A DNA stretch of 44,705 bases from JAPLVS01 sp043809265. GTDB lineage: Archaea; Iainarchaeota; Iainarchaeia; Iainarchaeales; DTGL01. The notes below the pieces were generated by a model. The model was not told the origin of the DNA. It saw only the letters and a list, made by a program, of their open reading frames with translations, and searched no databases. The DNA lies in contig JAZDDY010000093.1 of NCBI GenBank assembly GCA_043809265.1, positions 1 to 44,705 of the forward strand, in the 5' to 3' direction. The translations under genes and the position numbers were made by a program. Shown in pieces: positions 30,578 through 39,335 of this stretch (position 1 is the stretch's first letter; each line of letters starts with the position of its first letter).

Positions 30578-31132
30578 TTATTGCTTGTATGATTCAACTA
30601 GAAAAACTGCCGCGGCATAATCGGCAAAATTGGATTTAATGATTTTGACTTTGCCGTTGTCCTGCCAAATAAAAATCTTCAGGGGAACGCGTTTAATTGT
30701 GCCATCCCAATTATCAGTAAGAATTAGGGCTCCTCTATCGCTTTTTTTGGTGTAGCCCATCGCAAATTTGCTGGCCATTGATTGTTCAATCGCTTCATTC
30801 AAAAAAATCATATCCAAATTTTGAATCTCTATTTCGTAATAGGCTATTTGGGGGCTATAACAGTCACAGCATCTGTCGCCCTCGCATTTGCAGCAGTCCT
30901 CTAAATAATCAAAATTAAGTGTCAGTTTACTTGCGGAAGCAATGGCAATTTTATCGAACGCTTTATTAAAATCCGAATTTAGGGTTTCTTTGTCTATCAA
31001 TTCTTCATTTTTGTTTAATAAGATTGGGCTATTGGCTGAATTCTCCCCTAAAGCGTTCAAGGCCAATAGTCCTGCAATTAGCAAGATGATGGCAATGATG
31101 CCGAGAGACAACAATGCGATTTTTCTTCTCAT
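30578..31132 (-). CDS. Membrane-anchored secreted protein with Cys cluster
   Basis: A 184-aa protein with one N-terminal membrane helix (about residues 3-26) and an outside domain. The domain holds a compact Cys cluster (DCCKCEGDRCCDCYSP) that could bind metal or form disulfides. It is AT-rich compared with htpX. The ATG at 31132 lies 6 nt after the htpX stop, so the genes may be co-transcribed. Function unknown. Confidence 0.78.
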   Translation of the reverse strand: MRRKIALLSLGIIAIILLIAGLLALNALGENSANSPILLNKNEELIDKETLNSDFNKAFDKIAIASASKLTLNFDYLEDCCKCEGDRCCDCYSPQIAYYEIEIQNLDMIFLNEAIEQSMASKFAMGYTKKSDRGALILTDNWDGTIKRVPLKIFIWQDNGKVKIIKSNFADYAAAVFLVESYKQ

Positions 31133-31138
31133 AATCAA

Positions 31139-32023
31139 TCACATTGCCCTTAATCTCTTCACCCTTTCTTCGAGCGGCGGGTGTGTGGAGAAGAGGTTGT
31201 TCAAAAAGCTCTTGTGGTTCTTGAGGGGATTCACAATGTATAAGTGCGCTGTGGCCTTGTTTGCGGCTTCAAGCGGTTCCTTGTCTTTTGAAAGTTTTTC
31301 GAGCGCCGAAGCAAGGCCTTCCGGGTATCTTGTGAGAATTGCTGCGCTCGCGTCCGCAAGGTATTCGCGTTTCCTTGAAAGTGCCAGTTGCATGAGCATT
31401 GCGATTATCGGGGCGAGGATTGCCATCGCAATTGCTATGACAAGCAAAACCAGGCCGAACTTGCCGTTGTTGTCCCTTTTGCCGCCGCCCCACCAGAAGG
31501 AGCGCAGCATCCAGTCGCTCAACAATGCAATCAATCCGACCATTACTGTTACAAGCATCATGAACCTGATGTCATAGTTGCCGATGTGGGACATTTCGTG
31601 CGCTATCACTCCCTCCAATTCGGCGCGGTTCATTTTCTGCATGAGGCCGGTGGTGACACAGATTACTCCGTGCTGCGGGTCCCTCCCTGTCGCGAAAGCG
31701 TTCGGTGCAGTGTCTTCTATCACGTAAATTTTGGGTTTTGGGATTCCTGCCGCAATGGAAAGCCCTTCGACTATGTTGTCAAGGAATGTATCCTCTTGGT
31801 GGGTTGCTGGCCTTGCCCTGCTGATTTTCAGGACTATCGTGTCGGAATAATAGTAGGTGAAGAAAGCCATGAGGATTGCTATTATCAGGGCAAATATAGC
31901 GCCGAAATAGCCCCAGCCGGTAATGAACCCGAAAAGCAGGCCCATGCCTATGCAGAACAAAAAGAAAAAGAAAAACAAGAGGTATGACGACCTCTTGTTT
32001 GATGCAACGTGCTCCCAAATCAC
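31139..32023 (-). CDS. htpX: HtpX-family membrane zinc metalloprotease (M48)
   Basis: HtpX degrades damaged membrane proteins. The 294-aa protein has two N-terminal membrane helices, the zinc motif HEMSH (142-146), two more helices, and the third ligand region KREYLADASAAILTRYP. FSTHPPLEERVKRLRAM at the end is also typical. The M48 enzyme is next to lemA, a pair conserved in many bacteria and archaea, which suggests a joint role in membrane quality control. lemA stands upstream on the same strand. Confidence 0.96.
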   Translation of the reverse strand: MIWEHVASNKRSSYLLFFFFFLFCIGMGLLFGFITGWGYFGAIFALIIAILMAFFTYYYSDTIVLKISRARPATHQEDTFLDNIVEGLSIAAGIPKPKIYVIEDTAPNAFATGRDPQHGVICVTTGLMQKMNRAELEGVIAHEMSHIGNYDIRFMMLVTVMVGLIALLSDWMLRSFWWGGGKRDNNGKFGLVLLVIAIAMAILAPIIAMLMQLALSRKREYLADASAAILTRYPEGLASALEKLSKDKEPLEAANKATAHLYIVNPLKNHKSFLNNLFSTHPPLEERVKRLRAM

Positions 32024-32042
32024 TTCAGGGCCCCCTGAAATT

Positions 32043-32600
32043 TCATTCGAATTTCACTTTTGGGGCTGCCTTTTCCGCCTCTTCTACTTCAAAGTATTCC
32101 TGTTCTGCCTTGAAGCGGAAGATGCCTGCTATAATGTTCGAGGGGAAGCTTTCCAGTGCAACCGAATAGTTCATCACTGAATCGTTGTAGAACTGCCTTG
32201 CGTATGCTATTTTTGCTTCGATTCCTGAAAGCTCTTCCTGCAGCATTTCAAAGTTCTTGTTCGCCTTTAGTTCGGGGTATGCTTCCGCCACCGCAAACAA
32301 TGATTTCAGCGCGCCTGTGAGCATGTTGGTTGCCTTGGCTTTTTCCGCGACAGTGCCGGCGTCAAGGTATGCTGTCCTTGCCTTTGTGACCATCTCGAAA
32401 GTCGTTTTTTCGTGCTTTGCGTATCCCTTGACAGTTTCCACAAGATTCGGCACGAGGTCTGACCTTTTCTTCAACTGCACGTCTATCTGGTGCCATGCAT
32501 TGTGCACCCTGTTCTTTTGCACCACTAAAGTGTTGAAAACCGAGGCTACAAAAATGACTATTACTATAAGTATTACACCGGCTATAATCCATTCCCACAT
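32043..32600 (-). CDS. lemA: LemA-family membrane protein
   Basis: A 185-aa protein with an N-terminal membrane helix (about residues 4-23) and a four-helix outside domain. Family blocks are present: NTLVVQKNRVHNAWHQIDVQ, KRSDLVPNLVETVKGYAKHE, PELKANKNFEMLQEELSG, YNDSVMNYSVALESFPSNI. LemA proteins have no known catalytic activity and are often next to HtpX, as here. The ATG at 32600 is preferred; a GTG/ATG 18 bases earlier is in frame. The gap to htpX is 19 nt. Confidence 0.95.
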   Translation of the reverse strand: MWEWIIAGVILIVIVIFVASVFNTLVVQKNRVHNAWHQIDVQLKKRSDLVPNLVETVKGYAKHEKTTFEMVTKARTAYLDAGTVAEKAKATNMLTGALKSLFAVAEAYPELKANKNFEMLQEELSGIEAKIAYARQFYNDSVMNYSVALESFPSNIIAGIFRFKAEQEYFEVEEAEKAAPKVKFE

Positions 32601-32671
32601 TCCAAACCACCTCACCATTGAATAAGATATAAAATAGGGGTATACAACTTTTTAAGGTTTTGCGGTGTTCT

Positions 32672-34157
32672 TCACTCCAGTTTCTGGAATAGAATGCCCT
32701 GTTTTGAGATTTTGGCGCCGGCCATTGTAAGGTCGAAAGCGCATTCTTCGATGCCTTTCCTTTCCGCATTCAATTGTGCGAGGATTTTTTCGCTTGAAGC
32801 CGGAATGAAAGGCCACAAAAGCAGCGCAACCACCCTGAGCGAATCAGCCATCGAATAAAGGATATCGTCCAGTTCCTTTCCCTGTTTTTTCCAGGGCTCC
32901 TTTTCGCTCACAAAAACATTGCATGATTTCACAAAGCCCATTATTTCCGAAAGCGCCATGTGCAGTTCGAACGCCTTCATGTATGCCCTTATTTTGTTCA
33001 AATCCAGCTTTTCCTTCAGTTCTTTGGCTGTCTGCCCTTCGGGAATGCAGCCGTTGCAGGATTTTTCCAGCAGCGACAGCGTTCTATTGACCAAATTGCC
33101 CAATTCGTTTGCCAATTCATCGTTGTTCCTTTTCTTGAGGCCTTCTTCGGAGAAAAAGCCGTCTTCGCCGAATGGAATTTCCCTTATCAGATAATACCTG
33201 GCGGCGTCGACATTGAATTTTTTTGCGAGCTCGACAGGGTTTATTACAGTGCCCTTGCTTTTGCTCATTTTTTCGCCATGTTCTGTGTTGATGAACCCGT
33301 GCACCAGGACTGTTTTCGGCAGCGGGATGCCTGCGCTTGCGAGAATGCTCCACCATATCACCGTGTGGTGCCATAAAATGTCCTTTCCTATAATGTGAAT
33401 GTCGGCAGGCCAGAATTTCTCGAACTGCGCGTTCGGGTAATCGATGCCGCTTATGTAATTGATGAGCGCGTCCATCCAGACATACTGGACGTGCTTTTTG
33501 TTTATCGGCACAGGCACGCCCCAGTCGAAGCTCGACCTTGAAACGCTCAAATCCTTTAGTTCTTCCTTCAGCCTGTTCCGTATTTCCTCTTTTTTGCCTT
33601 TCGACCAGATTGCATCCGGGTTTTCATCCAGGTATTCCAGGATTTTTTCCCGGTATTTGCCCATCTGGAAAAAATAAGATTCCTCGCTTACGATTTCGCA
33701 CTCTTTTTCGTGCACCGGGCACTTGTCATTGACCAGGTCCTTCTCTAGGAAAAAAGTCTCGCATTCGGTGCAATAATAGCCGGAGTATTTTCCCAAATAT
33801 ATTTCGCCTTTTTCGAATATTTCCTGGAAAATGTCCTGTGCCACCTTTATATGCTCCGGTTCGGTGGTGCGGATGAACCGGTCATTGGAAATGTTCCAAG
33901 CCGCGCACAATTCCCTGAACTTTTCGGCCTTTTCGTCCACAAATTCCTGGGGGGTTTTTCCGGCGACTTTTGCGGCCTTCATTATTTTCTGGCCGTGCTC
34001 GTCAGTGCCTGTGAGAAAAAACACTTCGTCGCCCAAAAGCCTGTGCCATCGCGCAAGCACGTCAGCGCAGAGCTTTTCATAGGCGTGGCCGAAGATGGGG
34101 CTCACTAGACGGATAATCTATTGCCGTAGTGATATAGAAAGTTTTTTTCAAGCCCAT
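32672..34157 (-). CDS. metG: Methionyl-tRNA synthetase with an apparent frameshift at the HIGH motif
   Basis: MetRS charges initiator and elongator tRNA-Met. The downstream frame (from 34105) covers almost the whole enzyme: FFLTGTDEHGQK, the zinc knuckle YYCTECETFF with CPVHEKECE, WPADIHIIGKDILWHH, KMSKSKGTVINP and the anticodon-binding helices. The N-terminus is in another frame: an ATG at 34157 opens MGLKKTFYITTAIDYPSSEP followed by H, the classic start that leads to the HIGH motif. Removing one T (34092 or 34093) joins the frames as PHLGHAYEKL and gives 494 residues. As written, the catalytic HIGH is split, so the short form could not be active. Confidence 0.9.
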
Positions 34158-34503
34158 TCACCCCCGCTTCAGTTTATGCTGCTTGGAAGGTTTTCTTCAA
34201 ATAGTGCACGCTCCAAAGAAAGCGATATTATCCTTTTCCACTTAAAGTATTTTAAAATGGTTTCCCGCATTCCCTTTGCGGATTTGAAGCGAAAACTCTT
34301 ATGTAGCACCCGGTTAGCTTTCCGAACTCCATAGTAATAAAACCAATTTACCGCTATTCTCTACTGTAATTTTTTTTCAGTCAGGGCTGTGCCCGATCTC
34401 TCAACACTGATTTGTCAGGATTCAGGGGAAGCGAGCTCCAGGCCTTCTTTTAAGGCAGGAAATCCCCAATATATGGCGAGAGCGTGTTGCAGGCGGGTTT
34501 GGC
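34158..34503. other. 346-base spacer between metG and mcm
   Basis: It should hold the divergent promoters of metG and mcm. I see no convincing gene, tRNA or box C/D or H/ACA RNA. A small hairpin GCCTT (34442-34446), loop CTTTT, AAGGC (34452-34456) precedes the mcm TATA box. AT-rich stretches at about 34235-34260 may serve metG. Confidence 0.6.
34468..34476 (+). promoter_or_regulatory. TATA-like box of mcm
   Basis: AATATATGG, centred about 32 nt before the ATG at 34504. Confidence 0.55.
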
Positions 34504-36609
34504 ATGGTTGAAAGGGTAAGGGTCGAATCTTCCGAAAAGGAAAGCCCTTTTGTGGAAAAATTCCAGCAGTTTTTCGAATCCGTTTACCGGAAGGAAATCC
34601 AAAGACTTGTCGCAAAATACCCTGACGAGCGCTCCTTAAACATTGATTTCAACGATTTGGAAGAATTCGATTTCAAGCTTGCCGAGGACCTCATAGCACA
34701 GCCTGATTTTTTGATTGAGGCGGCATCCCTTGCCGCGAGGAAGCTTGACGTGCCATCCCTTGATATCGAGGATTTTGCCCCGCACGTGCGCTTCCACAGC
34801 CTTCCTGTCGACAAAAGCGTGATGTTAAGGGACATCGGCTCAAGGCACATAGGGAAAATGCTTTGTGTCGAGGGCGTCATAAAACAGGTCACGGATGTTT
34901 TGCCGAAGCTGAAAATGGCGTCCTGGAAATGCAACCGCTGCGGCAATGTGTACAGGGTCCTGCAAAAGGATTCAGGAGTGGTGCAGCCAGCGTTTTGCGA
35001 GTGCAGGCACCGCGATTTTTCGCTTGTAGCAGAAGATTCTGATTTTGTGGATTACCAGAAAATCCAGATACAGGAGTCCTTGGAGTTCCTTAAAGGGAAC
35101 GCGCAGCCGACAAGCGTTGACGTTTATGTCGCCGATGACCTGGTGAACAGGGTTGTCCCTGGCGACAAAATAAAAATCGTGGGCATTCTCAGACTGTATC
35201 CTGCAAAGGAAAACAAGGTCGTGTTCGGCAGGTTCATTGAAACATTGCATTTGACGCAGACAATGCAGGAATTCGAGGACATAGAAATCAGCAAGGAAGA
35301 AGAGCAGGAAATAAAGGAATTGTCCAAAAAATTTGACATTTATGAAAAGCTCGTGGCAAGCATTGCACCGAGCATTTACGGGCACGAAACAGTCAAGGAA
35401 GCGATTGCCCTCCAGCTGTTCGGCGGCGCAAAAAAAATCCTGCCCAACGACCAGCAGATAAGGGGCAACATACACCTGCTCCTTGTCGGCGACCCGGGTG
35501 TTGCAAAATCGCAGATGCTGATGGCAACCCACAACATCGCCCCGAAAAGCATTTACGTGGGAGGAAAAACCACAAGCGCTGTAGGCCTTACCGCAACCGC
35601 AGTAAAGGACGAGTTCGGCGAAGGCGGCTGGACACTGAAGGCAGGCGCCCTGGTTTTGGCGAACGGCGGGATTGCAATGTGCGACGAGCTCGACAAAATG
35701 GATGCCGATGAAAGGGTGGCATTGCACGAGGCAATGGAGCAGGGCACAATCAGCGTCGCAAAGGCAGGCATTGTCACAAGGTTCAAGACAGACACAAGCA
35801 TCCTTGCCGCCGCAAACCCGAAATTCTCGCGCTTCGACCCGTACCAGCCGTTCATAGAGCAATTGAATTTGCCGCCAACGCTCATTTCGCGCTTTGATTT
35901 GTTTTTCATGATCCGCGACATCCTGGACAGGACAAGCGACACAAAAATCGCAGCGCACATCCTGAAAACACACCAGGCAGGCGCAAAACTGTTCCAGGCG
36001 AGAAGGAAAGGCAAGACACTGAAAAAAGAGGAAATGAAGGAAATCGAAGACATTGTGATGCCCACAATCCACAAAGACCTGCTCAAAAAATACATTTCCT
36101 TTGCAAGGCAGAACGTTTTTCCCACGCTTTCAAAGGAGGCAATCCAGACAATAAGCGATTTCTATGTGGATTTGAGGGAGCGCGGAAAGCAGGAAGGCAG
36201 CTTTTCGGCAACCCACAGGCAGCTCGAAGGTTTGGTCAGGTTGTCGGAGGCATCCGCAAGGGTGAGGTTAAGCGACACTGTCGAAAAGCAGGATGCCGAA
36301 AGGGCAATAAGGCTTTTGAAAAGCTCATTGCGCGATGTTGTCACCGACCCGGAAACAGGCAAAATCGACATTGACATCATCGCCACAGGCCAGACGCATT
36401 CGCAGGTAGACCTGATGAGAAAAGTGCTCGGCATAATAAAGGAAAAGAACGAGCAAATGGATTCCGTGCCATTGAAAGAAGTGATGGACGCGGCTGCAGC
36501 CATGAACATCGACAGCGAGAAAGCCGACGACATCATAAGAAAACTTGAGCGGAAAGGCGAAATCTACAGGCCAAAGCACGGCTTTGTGAAGCCCACAGAA
36601 AGCAAGTGA
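34504..36609 (+). CDS. mcm: Replicative helicase MCM
   Basis: The hexameric 3'-5' replicative helicase. The 701-aa protein has the N-terminal domain with a zinc site (CNRCG at 143-147 and CECRHRDF near 165), an OB-fold with the double-hairpin region, the AAA+ core with Walker A GDPGVAKS (329-336), pre-sensor regions, Walker B CDELDKM (393-399) and the arginine-finger segment ISRFDLFF, and a C-terminal winged helix (SEKADDIIRKLERKGEIYRP). Length is normal and there is no intein. The 3' end of the gene is copied just downstream (see the repeat entry). Confidence 0.98.
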   Translation: MVERVRVESSEKESPFVEKFQQFFESVYRKEIQRLVAKYPDERSLNIDFNDLEEFDFKLAEDLIAQPDFLIEAASLAARKLDVPSLDIEDFAPHVRFHSLPVDKSVMLRDIGSRHIGKMLCVEGVIKQVTDVLPKLKMASWKCNRCGNVYRVLQKDSGVVQPAFCECRHRDFSLVAEDSDFVDYQKIQIQESLEFLKGNAQPTSVDVYVADDLVNRVVPGDKIKIVGILRLYPAKENKVVFGRFIETLHLTQTMQEFEDIEISKEEEQEIKELSKKFDIYEKLVASIAPSIYGHETVKEAIALQLFGGAKKILPNDQQIRGNIHLLLVGDPGVAKSQMLMATHNIAPKSIYVGGKTTSAVGLTATAVKDEFGEGGWTLKAGALVLANGGIAMCDELDKMDADERVALHEAMEQGTISVAKAGIVTRFKTDTSILAAANPKFSRFDPYQPFIEQLNLPPTLISRFDLFFMIRDILDRTSDTKIAAHILKTHQAGAKLFQARRKGKTLKKEEMKEIEDIVMPTIHKDLLKKYISFARQNVFPTLSKEAIQTISDFYVDLRERGKQEGSFSATHRQLEGLVRLSEASARVRLSDTVEKQDAERAIRLLKSSLRDVVTDPETGKIDIDIIATGQTHSQVDLMRKVLGIIKEKNEQMDSVPLKEVMDAAAAMNIDSEKADDIIRKLERKGEIYRPKHGFVKPTESK

Positions 36610-36667
36610 CCCAGCGGCCTCGAATAAATCCGGCCAGCGTTTGTGAAGCCCACTAAAAGCAAGTGAC
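36583..36667 (+). repeat. Direct duplication of the mcm 3' end
   Basis: A 28-base unit, TTTGTGAAGCCCAC plus a tail ending GCAAGTGAC, occurs at 36583-36610 and again at 36640-36667 with two mismatches, 57 bases apart. The first copy encodes the last residues and stop of MCM; the second is non-coding. It looks like a short tandem duplication. Confidence 0.85.
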
Positions 36668-36685
36668 TGTTTTTTTCTGGCAGTT

Positions 36686-37060
36686 TCAGGGCGCTGTCTC
36701 TACAATAATATCCACGTCGGTAATAGCAGTATATAATTTGGCGTCCACAAGTTTTTGGCGTATTATGGCATCGAACTCTGTCTTTAGCGAGTTAATTTCA
36801 GCCAGCGTCACATTATTGCCGCCGACCAATACGGTTATTGTATTAGGTGAAGTGGAAGTCACGGCGTCCTTCACTTCGGCAAGGTAATAGAATTTTTCCT
36901 GTGCGTTCAGGATTTTGAGGGCCTCGCTTTTCACGACCGCTGTTTTTCCCATTGCCGTCATTGTGGAAGGCACAAGCCTGAGCATTCCAAGGACAAGCAG
37001 GAGGGCGAGCGTAGTTATAAGGATCATTTCGAAAGAGGCTTGGGCTTTTTTTCCCTTCAT
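36686..37060 (-). CDS. Type IV pilin with class III signal (last gene of the pilus operon)
   Basis: A 124-aa pilin. The signal is MKGKKAQASFEMILITTLAL, a canonical class III site with cleavage before Gln and Glu at +5. The rest is a short beta-rich domain with no cysteines. It starts 30 nt after the previous stop. In operons of this kind the last genes often encode minor or alternative pilins, so this one may be either. Confidence 0.88.
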   Translation of the reverse strand: MKGKKAQASFEMILITTLALLLVLGMLRLVPSTMTAMGKTAVVKSEALKILNAQEKFYYLAEVKDAVTSTSPNTITVLVGGNNVTLAEINSLKTEFDAIIRQKLVDAKLYTAITDVDIIVETAP

Positions 37061-37090
37061 TTTTTTTCTCCTTTTAATCGCGTGGGCCGA

Positions 37091-37606
37091 TTAGGTGCTC
37101 CTTACAAGGACAGTGTTCCCGTTTTTTTCAATAATAACCTTGTCCTTTGGGGTCTGGTAGCCTATAAGCGTGTTCGGTTTGGGGCAGACACCAGAGCAGC
37201 CGTGGAAGTTCGAGCAGTTAAGGGTAATTCCCTGCAGGACCCTTATCGAGCCGGGATAGCCTATGTCTTGCATGTTCGATATTCCCGCGGTGCAGTCCAT
37301 TGAATTCGACTGCATGCCGAACCTCGCATTATAGTCTATGGTGTTTGTCGCGCTGTTGCACTTTATTTCAGTGCAGTCCTCGGCAAAAAGCCAGATTGTT
37401 TTCCTGCTGTCCCCGCTTAACGACCCAATCTCGTTTATGGCGTTGGCGAGTTTCATTGCCGCGAGTTTTGCCTGCCCTGTGCGGTTGACCGCGACTATCT
37501 TGAAGCTGGCTGCGTCGACGGCCGGCTGTATGACTGTTGTAAGGTAGTAAAGCATTATCAGGAACAGGAAAAGGAATTCTATGGATGTCTGGCCTTTCCT
37601 GTTCAT
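37091..37606 (-). CDS. Type IV pilin with class III signal, Cys-rich
   Basis: A 171-aa pilin beginning MNRKGQTSIEFLFLFLIMLY, a strong class III prepilin site. The globular domain has several cysteines (DCTEIKC, MDCTAG, NCSNFHGCSGVC) that probably form disulfides, as expected for an exposed pilin head. The start at 37606 overlaps the stop of the peptidase gene by ATGA; an upstream in-frame ATG is less likely. Confidence 0.9.
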   Translation of the reverse strand: MNRKGQTSIEFLFLFLIMLYYLTTVIQPAVDAASFKIVAVNRTGQAKLAAMKLANAINEIGSLSGDSRKTIWLFAEDCTEIKCNSATNTIDYNARFGMQSNSMDCTAGISNMQDIGYPGSIRVLQGITLNCSNFHGCSGVCPKPNTLIGYQTPKDKVIIEKNGNTVLVRST

Positions 37607-38586
37607 GCCAAAACCGCGTTCCAAAGCAAATCACCAACCAAATTCAGGGCAACATATGCGACCAGTATTGCAGGCACCATCGGCGCCGATTCCTTGACCT
37701 GGATGAAATCTTCAAGCTTTCCCTCTTTCACCAGTTTTTTCAGCTTGCCGATTTCTTGCGGTTCAAGGCCTCTTGCCATGCGGCTGTCCGCAAGCACTTC
37801 CCTTTCTTTTGCGGCTCCTTCAGGAACCGTTACTTTATATTGTTTGATGTAGTTAATAAAGCTTTTCATGTCAAGCAGGCCTTCCCCGCGCTCCCTTTCA
37901 ATGCCGCCGCCTTTTGCCACAATGGTTTCAGCAGGAATCATCCCTTCCTCAAGCGAGGTTATCTTCACGGTTTTCCGCAAAAAAACCCTGCTTGCAAGCA
38001 TAAGCTTGAAAGCAAAGTAAAGCAAAAATGCGGAAAAAACAAAAAACAGGAACATGCCGAACGAAGCCTGGTAAAAGGCAAGCCATGCGATTGCCAGCGC
38101 AACGGTTATTGCGAGTTCGGTTGCAAGTTCCCTGAACGCTTTTTCCCCGCGCGAGCGCTTCAATACAATGAACACTGTCACAGGCAGCATCGAGAAAAGC
38201 GTGAAAACAAACAAAGTTATTGGAAAAAGCGGGATTGCAAGAGGCTCAAAAATCTTCAAGGAATAAAATCCGAGTTTTCCGGCAATAAACAGGTTCAGGG
38301 GGTTGAGCGCTGCAATTCCTGTGAAAAGCTTTACATCGCCGCCTGCCCAGACGCCTGCCTTATAGAGCAAAAGCGAGAACAGGAAAGCATAGGTTGTGGA
38401 CATAATGCAGTAGGCGGCAATCCAATAATCCGCTGCAATGAAAGCGTAAGCAATGTGGAGTGCCAAACCGAGCGCGATAAGCGAATAGGATAGCCTGTTC
38501 GGCACAATTCGTTCCTTCAGATCCGTGTATGCCGCTATCGCGAGCCCTGCGAATGAAATCAGGAAGAGCAGGAGGGAAAAAAGCAT
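37603..38586 (-). CDS. Archaeal prepilin peptidase (A24 family)
   Basis: Prepilin peptidases cut class III signal peptides on the cytoplasmic side of the membrane with two aspartates. The 327-aa polytopic protein has the first Asp in AAYTDLKERIVPN (a D-x-K-x-R/x-x-I-P-N block) and the second in the GGDVKLFTGI motif. About seven hydrophobic segments are seen, plus a ~90-residue soluble part before the last helix (VKITSLEEGMIPAETIVAKG to VKEGKLEDFIQVKE), longer than in PibD. It most likely processes the five pilins of this operon and those at 9974-11693. Confidence 0.92.
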   Translation of the reverse strand: MLFSLLLFLISFAGLAIAAYTDLKERIVPNRLSYSLIALGLALHIAYAFIAADYWIAAYCIMSTTYAFLFSLLLYKAGVWAGGDVKLFTGIAALNPLNLFIAGKLGFYSLKIFEPLAIPLFPITLFVFTLFSMLPVTVFIVLKRSRGEKAFRELATELAITVALAIAWLAFYQASFGMFLFFVFSAFLLYFAFKLMLASRVFLRKTVKITSLEEGMIPAETIVAKGGGIERERGEGLLDMKSFINYIKQYKVTVPEGAAKEREVLADSRMARGLEPQEIGKLKKLVKEGKLEDFIQVKESAPMVPAILVAYVALNLVGDLLWNAVLA

Positions 38587-38639
38587 AGTTAATAGGGGTT
38601 ATTGAATGTTTTTATTCCTTCTGCAATCGGAAGAAGAAG

Positions 38640-38810
38640 TTATTTTAGGATGGAAGAAAGGGTTGAATCGCCGTAGTTCCTGACCTTTGCAATCGATTTG
38701 TCCGCTATGCCCTGGATTGCAGTCACAAGCACCGAAACCACAATCACCAGGCCCAACACGAATGTCAACAGTATCAGGTAATCGAACGAAACCTGCGCCC
38801 TTTCTTCCAT
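38640..38810 (-). CDS. Very small pilin-like protein (56 aa)
   Basis: A 56-aa gene easily missed by length. It begins MEERAQVSFDYLILLTFVLG, a class III site with Gln at +1 and Asp at +5 in place of Glu, then one membrane helix and a 25-residue basic tail ending SSILK. There is no room for a globular head. It sits between the larger pilin gene and the prepilin peptidase on the same strand. A filament-core pilin of helix only, or an assembly factor, is possible. Confidence 0.85.
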   Translation of the reverse strand: MEERAQVSFDYLILLTFVLGLVIVVSVLVTAIQGIADKSIAKVRNYGDSTLSSILK

Positions 38811-38831
38811 TTTGATTGCCTCTCGGAGTAC

Positions 38832-39131
38832 CTAAGTCTTGCAGGCCGGGGCATTGGACCAATCCAGGCCTATCTTCAGAACGCATTGCGACCCAAGCCA
38901 CTCGCATTCATCGCCAGGCACCTCGGCATCATCAACCATGTTGGCTGTCGCCGCGCAAAATTCCGATGACCCCTTAGCACTGCACAGGCTGTTTATCTGC
39001 GACTTGTAGCCTTCACATTGTGTCGGCCCCACCGAGCCAAGCACGAATACAAGCACTATTGCTGCAACCGCTATTCCTGCGCCTATCATCAAAAGATACT
39101 CCAATGCTCCTTGCCCTTTAAAGTTTATCAT
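38832..39131 (-). CDS. Type IV pilin with class III signal
   Basis: A 99-aa pilin. It opens MINFKGQGALEYLLMIGAGI, a class III site with Ala at +3, then a small head with six cysteines (QCEGYK, SLCSAK, FCAAT, ECEW, QCVLK, ACKT). The size and site are those of archaeal pilins. It lies 53 nt after the small pilin at 39185. Confidence 0.9.
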   Translation of the reverse strand: MINFKGQGALEYLLMIGAGIAVAAIVLVFVLGSVGPTQCEGYKSQINSLCSAKGSSEFCAATANMVDDAEVPGDECEWLGSQCVLKIGLDWSNAPACKT

Positions 39132-39184
39132 TTTCCATTCCTCCGCTTTTTTTTGAGCATTCTTTGAGCGGGCTTTGTGTTCCT

Positions 39185-39331
39185 TTACCTGTTGTATTCT
39201 TTTCCTATTTCTGAGCCCACTGCCTTTGGAACGCTCTTCAAGTATACTCCTATTGCTGTGGCTGCCGCCACTGCGCCGCCCAAAATCAAAAGGTATTCAA
39301 CCGATGTCTGGGCTTTTTCTTCCTTCAGCAT
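39185..39331 (-). CDS. Very small pilin-like protein (48 aa)
   Basis: A 48-aa gene. It begins MLKEEKAQTSVEYLLILGGA, an almost ideal class III prepilin site, and after one helix has only ~18 residues. It fits the short pilins of methanogens (EppA-type, DUF361-like signal). GGAGG lies 8 nt before the ATG, inside the end of the preceding gene, so a ribosome site is provided. It is probably the first pilin translated after the assembly genes, and perhaps the main filament subunit; this is inferred. Confidence 0.88.
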   Translation of the reverse strand: MLKEEKAQTSVEYLLILGGAVAAATAIGVYLKSVPKAVGSEIGKEYNR

Positions 39332-39335
39332 TTTT

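Noticed and set aside
32672..34105. A shorter MetRS starting at the GTG at 34105
   Set aside because: This would drop the first strand and the HIGH motif, whereas the missing residues are encoded intact in the adjacent frame up to 34157.
34158..34503. Replication origin next to mcm
   Set aside because: I saw no repeated origin-recognition-box-like motifs and no cdc6/orc1 gene in the window.
34972..36072. A long minus-strand frame opposite mcm
   Set aside because: The plus strand encodes a complete MCM with all motifs; the minus frame has Cys/His-rich shadow composition and no start signals.
38599..38907. A minus-strand frame over the small pilin region
   Set aside because: It starts inside the 99-aa pilin and has no pilin or other motif; the 56-aa frame at 38640-38810 with a class III signal is the real gene.
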